A stretch of DNA of 64,000 bases from Brevibacterium renqingii (GTDB taxonomy: Bacteria; Actinomycetota; Actinomycetes; Actinomycetales; Brevibacteriaceae): positions 124,001 through 188,000 of the forward strand of contig NZ_JADBHF010000007.1 of NCBI RefSeq assembly GCF_017808105.1. The letters are read 5' to 3'. Shown here piece after piece: positions 41,133-48,725 of the stretch; position 1 is the stretch's first letter, and the number at the start of each line of letters is the position of its first letter. The position numbers and the translations under genes are program-made. Below the pieces are notes generated by a model. It made no database searches, had not been told where the DNA came from, and worked only from the letters and a program-made list of their open reading frames with translations.

Positions 41133-42410
41133 TCAGCTCTCGGCGGCGCGAGCCGGGTCGAGTCGATGGGCGAACACCGTCGTCAGCACGCCGACGAGCA
41201 CGAGGAGGCCGATGCCCCAGCGCAGGCCCGCCTCGGCGGCGATGATCCCGACCAACGGACTGGTGCCGAGGTAGCCCACCCGCATCAGCCAATTCACGAG
41301 CGTCACTCCCCCGGCTCGCCCGATCCCGGGCAGCTGCGCGGCCGCCCCCAGGGCGCCGGGCACCAGAGTCGCCGAACCGAATCCGAGAGCGCCCATGCCG
41401 AGGAGCAGCACCACCGGCTCCTGAGCGAGGGCCGCTCCGATGCCGCCGAGGGCGATGAGTCCGCCGCCGATGCGTCCGATGCGGTCGGCCCCGAATCGCG
41501 TCACCAACAGGTCCCCGCTGAATCGGCCCAGACACTGGCTGCCGATGACGATGCTGAAGGCGATCCCCGCCGAGGCGGCCGGAACGTCGGCGAGCTGCGC
41601 GGCCGCCAGGCCCGCCCAGTTGTTCGCGATGTCCTCGACAGCTGCACCGCAGATCGCGACGATTGCCAGTGGCAGGGCCGCTGCCAGAACCGCTCGCTTC
41701 GAGCGACCCGTGGCCGATGCTCCATTGCGATCGGGAACGACCGCAGAGGCCTCCCGGGAATCATCTGCCTCGTCCGACACCGCTGCGCCCGACGCCGCCG
41801 AGCCCGAATCGTCCGGATCCGAATCGGCCACTCGCCTCGCCGAGGCGGCATCGCCGATGAGCCGCCGACCGAGCACCGTCACGAGCACGGCGATCACCGC
41901 GACCACTGCGAGCCACAGGCGCATATCCACGCCGGAGGTCGCGGCCAGTGTGGCGGCCGCTCCACTCAGCAGACCGCCCAGGCTCCACAGCGCGTGCATC
42001 GAGGAGAGGATCGTGCGCTTCAGACGCTCCTGGACGGCGATTCCGACGACGTTCTGGGCGACGTCGACGATCGCATCACAGCAGCCCAGCAGGAGCAGGC
42101 AGACCGCCATCATGAGTCCGTTGACTGACCAGGCGGTCGCGGCTGCGGCCAAGCCGAGCAGCGCCGTCCCGCCGATGACGACGCGATGCGCTCCGAAGCG
42201 GGCGATGAGCGCGGCCGGAAGCGCAGAGGACAGCAGCGAACCTGCCGCGAAGCAGGCGACGACGAGTCCGAAGTGCCAGGAGCTGAGGTCGAGCCGGTCC
42301 ACGAGCAGCGGGTACCACGGCAGAATGCCCGCGAGGACCGAGCCGTTCCCGGCAAACCACAGGCCGACTCCGGCGACGGATCGGGGACCGGAGCCGCGTG
42401 CGCCGATCAG
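41133..42410 (-). CDS. MFS transporter (possible CTG start)
   Basis: A major-facilitator membrane transporter with about twelve hydrophobic segments; substrate unknown. A GTG at 42302 would give 389 residues but would remove the first membrane helix. The frame upstream encodes a typical first MFS helix (GVGLWFAGNGSVLAGILPWYP). The only initiator-like codon before it, after an in-frame TGA near 42427, is a CTG at 42410 with GAGG five bases upstream. That gives 425 residues and is used here. Typical motifs include GSLLSSALPAALIARFGAHRV and the C-terminal pair ALGGIGAALAQEPVVLLLGMGALGFG. Confidence 0.75.
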   Translation of the reverse strand: MIGARGSGPRSVAGVGLWFAGNGSVLAGILPWYPLLVDRLDLSSWHFGLVVACFAAGSLLSSALPAALIARFGAHRVVIGGTALLGLAAAATAWSVNGLMMAVCLLLLGCCDAIVDVAQNVVGIAVQERLKRTILSSMHALWSLGGLLSGAAATLAATSGVDMRLWLAVVAVIAVLVTVLGRRLIGDAASARRVADSDPDDSGSAASGAAVSDEADDSREASAVVPDRNGASATGRSKRAVLAAALPLAIVAICGAAVEDIANNWAGLAAAQLADVPAASAGIAFSIVIGSQCLGRFSGDLLVTRFGADRIGRIGGGLIALGGIGAALAQEPVVLLLGMGALGFGSATLVPGALGAAAQLPGIGRAGGVTLVNWLMRVGYLGTSPLVGIIAAEAGLRWGIGLLVLVGVLTTVFAHRLDPARAAES

Positions 42411-42460
42411 CGCCGCCTCGGCAGCTGATCAGTGATGCGATCTTGGATGTGCGTCGGCAT

Positions 42461-43852
42461 TCAGGCGGCCTTCGAAACTGCGGCGGCGCGCAGGTCGCGG
42501 CCGGCCTGGCCGAGGATGAGCAGCCCGACGAGCACGCCCAACAGGCTCAGCCACAGGCTCTCTGTCATGAAGATGAGCACCATCGAGGCGAGGATGGGCG
42601 CGAGACGACGGAGGGCCCACCACACATAGCCGCCGAAGCTCGGCATGGCCACGTCTGCGGAGTCCGCGACGGACTTGACCATGAAGTTCGGTCCGTTGCC
42701 TATGTAGGTGATCGCCCCGCCCATGACGGCGCCGAGGGACACCGCGATGAGCAGCGGCTCGGCGACGCCGGCTACCCGCGGTTCGCCGGGGATCTGAGCG
42801 GCCATCTCGAAGAAGGTGACATAGGTCGGCGCATTGTCGAGCACCGAGGACAGCCCGCCGGTGAAGACGAACAGCGAGATCTCGTCCAACGGGATCTTGT
42901 GCGCGACCTGGCTGAGGTACTGCAGCGCCGGCATCATCGCCAGGAAGATGCCGATGAAGAGTGCGCCGACCTCGAGGATCGGCGTCCAGGTGAACTTGTT
43001 GAGGTTGAATCTCGCGCCCCGGTCGCCGATGAGGAACGATGTGAGTGCCGAGCCGAGCATGACGAGCTCGCGCCAGGGCACATAGTCGGCGAATGTCGCG
43101 TGCCCGGCTTCGACCGCATGCGTGTCGACCGAGGGGATGAAGGCGACGGCGAGGATGATGATCGCCAGGAAGACCAGGCCGCTGGCCCCGCGCAGACCGA
43201 GCTTGGTCACATACTCGGCGTCCTTGGCCAGCGCCTCCTCCGGCTCTCGGGCGTACATCTTCGTGTCCAGGGCGAAGTAGCTGATGAGCAGCAGCACATT
43301 GACGAACAGCCAGTACGGCCACAGCCCGAAGGTCCATTCGAAGGGCACACCGCGCAGCATTCCCAGGAACAGCGGCGGATCGCCCAGAGGCGTGAGCAGC
43401 CCGCCGCAGTTCGCGACGATGAAGATCGTGTAGATGACCGTGTGGGTTCGGTGCCTGCGATCCTGGTTCGTATTGAGGATCGGCCGGATGAGCAGCATTG
43501 CCGCGCCCGTGGTGCCGATGAAGGAGGCCAGGACGCCGCCGACGGCGAGGAAGATCGTGTTGTTCTTCGGTGTCGCTTTGATGTCGCCGACGAGGAAGAT
43601 GCCGCCCGAAGCCACGAACAGGCTGCCGATGAGGACGATGAATTGGAAGTACTCGAGCAGCGCGTGGACGACGGTGCCGCTCTCACCCCCGAGGAGGAAC
43701 CACACCGCAATCGGCACGCCGAGGACGAGGGCGACGATGAGTTTGACGAGGTTGCGGTCCCAGATCTTCTCTGTGGCCGGGATCAGCGGGAGCACCGCGA
43801 TGCACCCGAGCAGCAGCACGAACGGGATGATGCTCCACCAGGCCACGACCAT
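42461..43852 (-). CDS. NhaD/citrate-transporter-family sodium:proton antiporter
   Basis: Ion-transporter superfamily membrane protein of 463 residues from the ATG at 43852, which follows AAGGAGAG by six bases; a longer frame to 43894 is less likely. About eleven hydrophobic segments are present. Family features include FIGTTGAAMLLIRPIL with the following NTNQDRRHRTH, NCGGLLTPLGDPPLFLGML, and FTGGLSSVLDNAPTYVTFFE, the paired half-helix motifs of NhaD-type antiporters. The likely function is Na+ or K+ extrusion in exchange for protons. It is followed by the MFS gene after about 50 bases. Confidence 0.85.
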   Translation of the reverse strand: MVVAWWSIIPFVLLLGCIAVLPLIPATEKIWDRNLVKLIVALVLGVPIAVWFLLGGESGTVVHALLEYFQFIVLIGSLFVASGGIFLVGDIKATPKNNTIFLAVGGVLASFIGTTGAAMLLIRPILNTNQDRRHRTHTVIYTIFIVANCGGLLTPLGDPPLFLGMLRGVPFEWTFGLWPYWLFVNVLLLISYFALDTKMYAREPEEALAKDAEYVTKLGLRGASGLVFLAIIILAVAFIPSVDTHAVEAGHATFADYVPWRELVMLGSALTSFLIGDRGARFNLNKFTWTPILEVGALFIGIFLAMMPALQYLSQVAHKIPLDEISLFVFTGGLSSVLDNAPTYVTFFEMAAQIPGEPRVAGVAEPLLIAVSLGAVMGGAITYIGNGPNFMVKSVADSADVAMPSFGGYVWWALRRLAPILASMVLIFMTESLWLSLLGVLVGLLILGQAGRDLRAAAVSKAA

Positions 43853-44054
43853 CCGAACTCTCCTTCTCACGCTGTCGACGAGTGCCCTCGCCATGTCGAC
43901 GCTGACAGCTTCCCACTCTACTGAATTCCGGCACCGATTCTGATCACCGGAGATGCGGGAAATGAAGCAGCCGCGGAATCACCCGGGTCGGCTGTCGGCA
44001 CGACTCGAGTCGGACACTTCGGACAGATATGAGGGCCTATGGGTTCCGAACGGC

Positions 44055-44588
44055 TCAGAACCGAGTGGACTTCGCGTTCGAATCGGTCGCCGCCTCGGCT
44101 CCGACGTCCACCTCGGAGGAATCGTGCGGCTTCTTCAGGCCGATCACCAGTCCCGCGACGGCCAGCGCGAAGCACACCGCCAGCCCCACGGTCAGTCCCG
44201 GTGCCGCCTGGTAGCCGGCTGCGAGAGCCTTGAAGCCGATGAGGCCGACCGTCGAGTAGATCGTCGCCCACATCGCGCCGCCGACGGCGAGCGCAGGCAG
44301 ATACCGGCGATAGCTCATTCCGGTCGTCCCGGCGGCGAGGTTGAGCACCGTCTGGACTCCGATCATGAGGAAGCTCACCGCAATCACCGGCGCACCGTAG
44401 CGTTCGATCATCGCTTCGGCCCTCCGGTACTTCGGCCCCGACATGATCCGATCGACTCGTTCGATCTTCCGCATCCCGGACCGCGCCAGCCGCCCCAAAA
44501 GGAACGTTCCGCCGGCACGGGCGAGGATTATTCCGAAGAGGATGAGCCACGTGACGGCGACCGGGAATGACCAATTCAGTGGATTCAT
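44055..44588 (-). CDS. VTT/DedA-like small membrane protein
   Basis: 177 residues with four hydrophobic segments. FPVAVTWLILFGIILARAGGTFLLGR, RYGAPVIAVSFLMIGVQTVLNLAAGTTGMSYRRYLPAL and GLIGFKALAAG fit the VTT (DedA/SNARE-associated) family, which handles lipid-linked carriers or membrane potential. The usual GxxxG-rich re-entrant region is present but the protein is shorter than standard DedA. An iron-box-like site lies about 90 bases upstream (separate entry). The stop codon is inside the 13-mer CGGCTCAGAACCG shared with 19927-19939. Confidence 0.7.
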   Translation of the reverse strand: MNPLNWSFPVAVTWLILFGIILARAGGTFLLGRLARSGMRKIERVDRIMSGPKYRRAEAMIERYGAPVIAVSFLMIGVQTVLNLAAGTTGMSYRRYLPALAVGGAMWATIYSTVGLIGFKALAAGYQAAPGLTVGLAVCFALAVAGLVIGLKKPHDSSEVDVGAEAATDSNAKSTRF

Positions 44589-44679
44589 CGCGGCCGCCTT
44601 TCGTCTGATTCGAACCGTCTCGGAGAACTCGGGAGTGGAGTCGCGCGGAGTCGTCCTCCTCTGCCAATCCTACGCCATA

Positions 44680-44698
44680 TGAGGTTAGTCTTGCCTCA
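44680..44698. promoter_or_regulatory. DtxR/IdeR-like iron box
   Basis: TGAGGTTAGTCTTGCCTCA matches 14 of 19 positions of the DtxR/IdeR consensus TTAGGTTAGSCTAACCTAA and has TGAGG/CCTCA palindromic ends. It lies upstream of the VTT/DedA-like gene, over its probable promoter. Regulation by an iron-dependent repressor is inferred from similarity only. Confidence 0.5.
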
Positions 44699-44796
44699 CT
44701 CCATGGCTCGCACGCGCATGATCCGCGCCACCCGTTCAGCTGGCTGAGCGAGTCCCGCCCAGCCACCCGGCGGCCGCCTGAGCGGGCCCCGCCGGG

Positions 44797-46011
44797 TCAG
44801 ACGAGTTCGCCGGCGAGGTAGACCGCGTCCACTCGGTCTTCGATCCCCCGCACGCCGGCCGTCCGCAGATCGGCGTCGACGACGACCAGATCGGCCACCC
44901 CGCCTGCACCGAGGTGACCGATGCGGTCATCGTCGAGCACGCGTGCGGCCACCGAGGTTCCTGCGGCGAGCGCCTCCTCGGTCGAGAGCCCCACCTCGGC
45001 GAGCAGGCTGATCTCTTCGAGGTTCTCACCATGCGGGCCGACGCCGGCATCGGTGCCCATGGCGATCGGCACTCCTGCCTCATGCGCACGCACGATCGAG
45101 TTCCGGTGCGCCTCGACCACGCTGTGGGCTTTGTCCACGACCGAGACCGGCAGGCTCGCCCCCGCCTCAGCGGCCTTGATCACGGCTTGTGGGGCCTGCA
45201 GGGTCGGGACGAGGAACGTGCCGTGCTTGAGCATGAGGTCGATGGCCTCGTCATCGAGATAGATCCCGTGTTCGATCGAGCGGACACCGGCGCGGACGGC
45301 GTTCTTGATTCCCGGCGCTCCCTGCGCGTGGGACATCACATGTGCTCCCTGGGAGGCCGCCTCGGCGACGATGACGGCGATCTCTGCCTCCGTGAACTGG
45401 GAATGCCGCGGATCGTCCCGCGGTGAGAGCACTCCGCCGGTGGAGCAGATCTTGATGTGGTCGGCGCCGGCGCGCAGCAGTTCGCGGACCTTGCGCTGGA
45501 CGCCTTCGAGGCCGTCGGCCACACCGGAGGGCCGGCCCGGGTGCGGAGACAGAAACGGCGATTCGGCACCGGAGACGAGGCGGAAGTCTCCGTGCCCGCC
45601 GGTCTGGGACATGATGTTCACCGCGATGGACAGACGCGGTCCGCGTACGATCCCGGTCTCCACGGCGACCTTCGCGCCGAGGTCGGTGCCGCCGGCATCC
45701 CGCACGGTGGTCACTCCGCCTTTGAGGGTGGCCTCCATGTGGGCCACGGAATTGTAGAACTGGAGGGAGAAGGGGTCATGGAAGTTCGAGGTGGCCGCCG
45801 CTCCGGAACTCGTCAGATGGACGTGGCAGTCGATGGCCCCCGGAATGATCGTCTTCCCCGCGCAGTCGATGAACTCGTCTTCGGCATGGTGCGAACCCTG
45901 ACCGCCTTCCTTCACTGCGGCGACCTGCCCGCCGTCGATGACGACGTCGCGAGTGCCGGGCAGGAAACGGGTGCCGTCGAAGACCGTGGCGTGGGAAAGG
46001 ACTGTGACCAT
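44797..46011 (-). CDS. Metal-dependent amidohydrolase (imidazolonepropionase/prolidase-like)
   Basis: 404 residues from the ATG at 46011, which follows AGGAG by seven bases; longer frames upstream are not family-like. The metal-binding HxH is in AIDCHVHLTSSG. Further His residues occur in HVMSHAQGAPGIKNAVRAGVRSIEHGIYL, and the Asp in AMGTDAGVGPHGENLEEI. This pattern fits the amidohydrolase subgroup containing imidazolonepropionase and carboxypeptidase-type prolidases. The substrate cannot be read from sequence. The spacer after its start (46012-46228) shows nothing else. Confidence 0.85.
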   Translation of the reverse strand: MVTVLSHATVFDGTRFLPGTRDVVIDGGQVAAVKEGGQGSHHAEDEFIDCAGKTIIPGAIDCHVHLTSSGAAATSNFHDPFSLQFYNSVAHMEATLKGGVTTVRDAGGTDLGAKVAVETGIVRGPRLSIAVNIMSQTGGHGDFRLVSGAESPFLSPHPGRPSGVADGLEGVQRKVRELLRAGADHIKICSTGGVLSPRDDPRHSQFTEAEIAVIVAEAASQGAHVMSHAQGAPGIKNAVRAGVRSIEHGIYLDDEAIDLMLKHGTFLVPTLQAPQAVIKAAEAGASLPVSVVDKAHSVVEAHRNSIVRAHEAGVPIAMGTDAGVGPHGENLEEISLLAEVGLSTEEALAAGTSVAARVLDDDRIGHLGAGGVADLVVVDADLRTAGVRGIEDRVDAVYLAGELV

Positions 46012-46228
46012 GGGCGTGCTCCTCATCGTTGAAAGCCAAAGGGGTGACCGCGCGTGCCTCGGGTCCCGGACGCCTCGCGGCTGTCCGTCATCGACGGCCC
46101 GCAGACCGAGGTGATGCATTCGGTCTTCCACATCTATCACGGACGCTCACGGCTGCGCACCTGAAGCGGCCAGCGGAGAACGAGCGAGCAGATGCCGTGC
46201 TCGACCCGACCGGCCGACTGCTCGTGTG

Positions 46229-47002
46229 TCAGTCCCGGGCGAGGCTGCGCACCAGAACGTCGGAGTCTCCGCTGCGGCCGACGGAGACGAACCCGTGATC
46301 GGCGTAGAGCTTCGCCGCTCCGTTCCCGTCTTCGACGGAGAGGCTCACGGCGGGGAATCCGCTCATCCGTGCGAGTGTGCAGACGGTGTCGACGAGCACA
46401 CCGCCGATCCCCTGCCCCTGATGCTCGGGCAGCACCGCGACGGACAGTTCGGGAATGTCGGCGGCGACCCAGCCGTAGCCGGTGAACGGGGTCTCGTCGG
46501 CATCGCTGAGGTCGGGAGCACTGTCGGCAGCAGCGGCGTCATCCGAGTTCGCGGCGGAATCAGCGGCAACGTCACCGGATGCATCGGCGGGCACGGTCTC
46601 GCTGCGGACCACCTCGGCGCCGGTCTTGCCCAGCGCTGCGGCGAAGTCACCGCCTACACCGTCATCGGCCTTTCCGACGACGTCGGTGATATCGGCCAGA
46701 CGCACCCAGGCCAATCCGATGATCGGCGATCCGGGATCGGCTTCGGCGTGGGCTGCCACGGCGATGTCCCCGTGCCTGCCCCACCCGCGATAGTAGAAGG
46801 CCGCATCGGTGCGCTGACGGATCTCCGCGATTTCGATGCGGGGCCTGTCCATGGACCAGTTGAAGCACAGGTCGAGGAACGGCAGGAAGGTCTCTTCGTC
46901 GGTCTCGGCAGGCAGAGGACGGATCCGTCCGCGCAGCGTGGCGGCACCCGTCTCGGCGGGTTTGGGCTCCGATCCATGAGCGTCGTTCGGCCCAGCGTTC
47001 AT
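46229..47002 (-). CDS. GNAT-family N-acetyltransferase
   Basis: 257 residues from an ATG that overlaps the MATE gene stop (ATGA). The acetyl-CoA-binding motif A is SVAVLPEHQGQGIGGVLVDTVC, followed by GFPAVSLSVEDGNGAAKLYADHGFVSVG, both typical of GNAT enzymes. The middle carries a long Ala/Asp-rich insertion (residues ~140-175) that looks disordered. The acceptor is unknown. Translational coupling to a MATE exporter suggests a paired resistance or detoxification function, but this is inference. Confidence 0.86.
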   Translation of the reverse strand: MNAGPNDAHGSEPKPAETGAATLRGRIRPLPAETDEETFLPFLDLCFNWSMDRPRIEIAEIRQRTDAAFYYRGWGRHGDIAVAAHAEADPGSPIIGLAWVRLADITDVVGKADDGVGGDFAAALGKTGAEVVRSETVPADASGDVAADSAANSDDAAAADSAPDLSDADETPFTGYGWVAADIPELSVAVLPEHQGQGIGGVLVDTVCTLARMSGFPAVSLSVEDGNGAAKLYADHGFVSVGRSGDSDVLVRSLARD

Positions 47003-48315
47003 GAGATTCCTTTCTCTACGGCGCGATCGATCCACGCCCGATTGCGGACGCGCCACCCCAGGGTCAGAGCCCGGAAACCGACGAATCCGATGCAGAATGC
47101 GGCCCAGAGCCCCGGTGCCCCAGGCCAGATGGCAACGACCGGAACGAGCAGGACGGCGTATCCGACCACAGCGACCAATTGTGCCAGAGCGAGGTACCGC
47201 GCGTCCTCGGCTCCCATGAGGACACCGTCGAGGACGAAGACGTATCCGGCGATCGGCATGCTCAGCGCGAGGACCGGCAGGAGCGCGCCGAGTGCATCCA
47301 CGACCTGGGGGTCGGAGGCGAAGGCGCGCGGGATGATGCCCGATCCGGCGAAGAGGACGATGCCGACGACGATTCCGAAGACGATCCCCCATAGGCACAG
47401 GCGACGGTTGATCGCTGCCACCGCGTCGATGTTCTTTGCCCCCAGTTCGAGGCCGATCATCGCCTGTCCCGCGATCGCCAGCGAATCCAGGGCGAGCGCA
47501 AGGGCGAAGAACAGGCTCTGTGCGACCTGGATCGCGGCGAGGTCGGTGGTGCCTAAGGAGGTCGCGATGAACACGAGGATGATCAGTGCCGCGCGCAGAG
47601 AGGCATTGCGCACGAGCAGCCAACCGGAGGTCTTCGCCGAGGTGAACACTCCGGACCAGTCCGGTCGCACAGTGGCATGCAGACTCCTGGCCGCGCGGAC
47701 GGAGATCACGAGATAGACCGTGCACATACCGGCCTGCGCGATGACCGTGCCCATCGCCGAGCCCGCCACACCCATATCGAGCCCGTAGATGAAGAGGGCG
47801 TTGAGGCCGATGTTCGCCACACATCCCGCCGCAGCGACGATCAGCGGAGTCTTCGTGTCCTGCAGTCCGCGCAGGAGTCCGGTGGCCGCGATGACTATGA
47901 GCATGAAAGGCAGACCCCACCACGAGATCGCCAGATAGGAGTGGGCGCCGTCGGTGATTCCCGGTCCTGGGTCGAAGGCCGCGATCGCCGTGTCCAGCAG
48001 TGGGAGGCCGATGATGATGAGCAGCACCGAGGTGCACAGCGCCAGCCAGATCCCATCGAAGCCCGCCGTGATCGCTCCTGCTCGGTCACCGGATCCCATC
48101 CGCTTCGCGACCCGAGGAGTCGTGGCATAGGCGAGGAAGATCATCAGGCCGAGGACCGTCTGCAGGATCGTCGATGCGATCGCCAGCGATCCCAGCGCAC
48201 CCGCGCCGACGTGGCCGACCATGGCCGTGTCCGAGAGCAGGAAAATGGGTTCGGCGATCAGTGCTCCGAGTGCGGGAAGGGCCAAACGGAGAATGTCCTT
48301 GTCGATCGCAGCCAC
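46999..48315 (-). CDS. MATE family multidrug/drug-sodium antiporter (DinF-like)
   Basis: Membrane exporter of 438 residues with about twelve hydrophobic segments arranged as two halves. Matching features are IDKDILRLALPALGALIAEPIFLLSDTAMVGHVGAGALGSLA at the N-terminus and SLAIAGQAMIGLELGAKN in the second half, as in DinF-type MATE proteins. It probably exports cationic or organic compounds using a sodium or proton gradient. It is first in a two-gene unit with the GNAT gene and divergent from the repeat-rich region upstream of the HNH gene. Confidence 0.9.
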   Translation of the reverse strand: MAAIDKDILRLALPALGALIAEPIFLLSDTAMVGHVGAGALGSLAIASTILQTVLGLMIFLAYATTPRVAKRMGSGDRAGAITAGFDGIWLALCTSVLLIIIGLPLLDTAIAAFDPGPGITDGAHSYLAISWWGLPFMLIVIAATGLLRGLQDTKTPLIVAAAGCVANIGLNALFIYGLDMGVAGSAMGTVIAQAGMCTVYLVISVRAARSLHATVRPDWSGVFTSAKTSGWLLVRNASLRAALIILVFIATSLGTTDLAAIQVAQSLFFALALALDSLAIAGQAMIGLELGAKNIDAVAAINRRLCLWGIVFGIVVGIVLFAGSGIIPRAFASDPQVVDALGALLPVLALSMPIAGYVFVLDGVLMGAEDARYLALAQLVAVVGYAVLLVPVVAIWPGAPGLWAAFCIGFVGFRALTLGWRVRNRAWIDRAVEKGIS

Positions 48316-48444
48316 AGGTCGAGTCTAACGAAACCGGCGAGGACCTCGACAAACCCGAGACCGGCGCCCGGCGGTCGCGAGACTGTGGAGCGCGAGATCC
48401 CCCGGTCCCGGTGCGAATCCCTTTCTTTGGTGAGTGGCCGAGGC

Positions 48445-48530
48445 GGTCTCGTGTCAGTGGCAGGAGCGGTCTCGTGTCAGTGGCAGGAGCGGTCTCGTGT
48501 CAGTGGCAGGAGCGGTCTCGTGTCAGTGGC
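48445..48530 (+). repeat. 23-bp tandem repeat, about 3.7 copies
   Basis: GGTCTC begins at 48445, 48468, 48491 and 48514, exactly 23 bp apart, each followed by GTGTCAGTGGCAGGAGC (the last copy is truncated). The copies are identical by eye, indicating recent expansion. It is intergenic, between a MATE gene and an HNH gene. Confidence 0.88.
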
Positions 48531-48659
48531 GCAGAGTACCGTTGATGATCAAACGCACCGAGGGCTTGGAGACGGTCATGGAACATACTAATCATGTTCG
48601 TTAGAGTGTTTCGTTCTATTTGTAATCGTATTGTGACATTCATATCAGGCGTTTGATTG

Positions 48660-48665
48660 TATAAT
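48660..48665 (+). promoter_or_regulatory. Candidate -10 element of the HNH gene
   Basis: TATAAT in the only AT-rich stretch of the spacer, 60 bases before the ATG and directly after the right arm of an inverted repeat. No good -35 at standard spacing is visible, so an activator or an extended -10 may be needed. Confidence 0.4.
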
Positions 48666-48725
48666 TGAGTCAAGGATTTTTCTCGAGGGCCAGCTTCCAC
48701 AGAGACGTGGAGAGGAGAAGCACCG

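Larger units (their letters stand above)
48316..48725. other. Repeat-rich and AT-rich spacer before the HNH gene
   Basis: No gene in 410 bases. It contains a 23-bp tandem repeat (48445-48530) and an AT-rich stretch (about 48570-48670), unusual for this genome. An inverted repeat is present (ATCAAACGC at 48548-48556 and GCGTTTGAT at 48649-48657), with a TATAAT at 48660-48665. A GGAGAGGAGAAG ribosome-binding site precedes the HNH gene. Confidence 0.65.
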
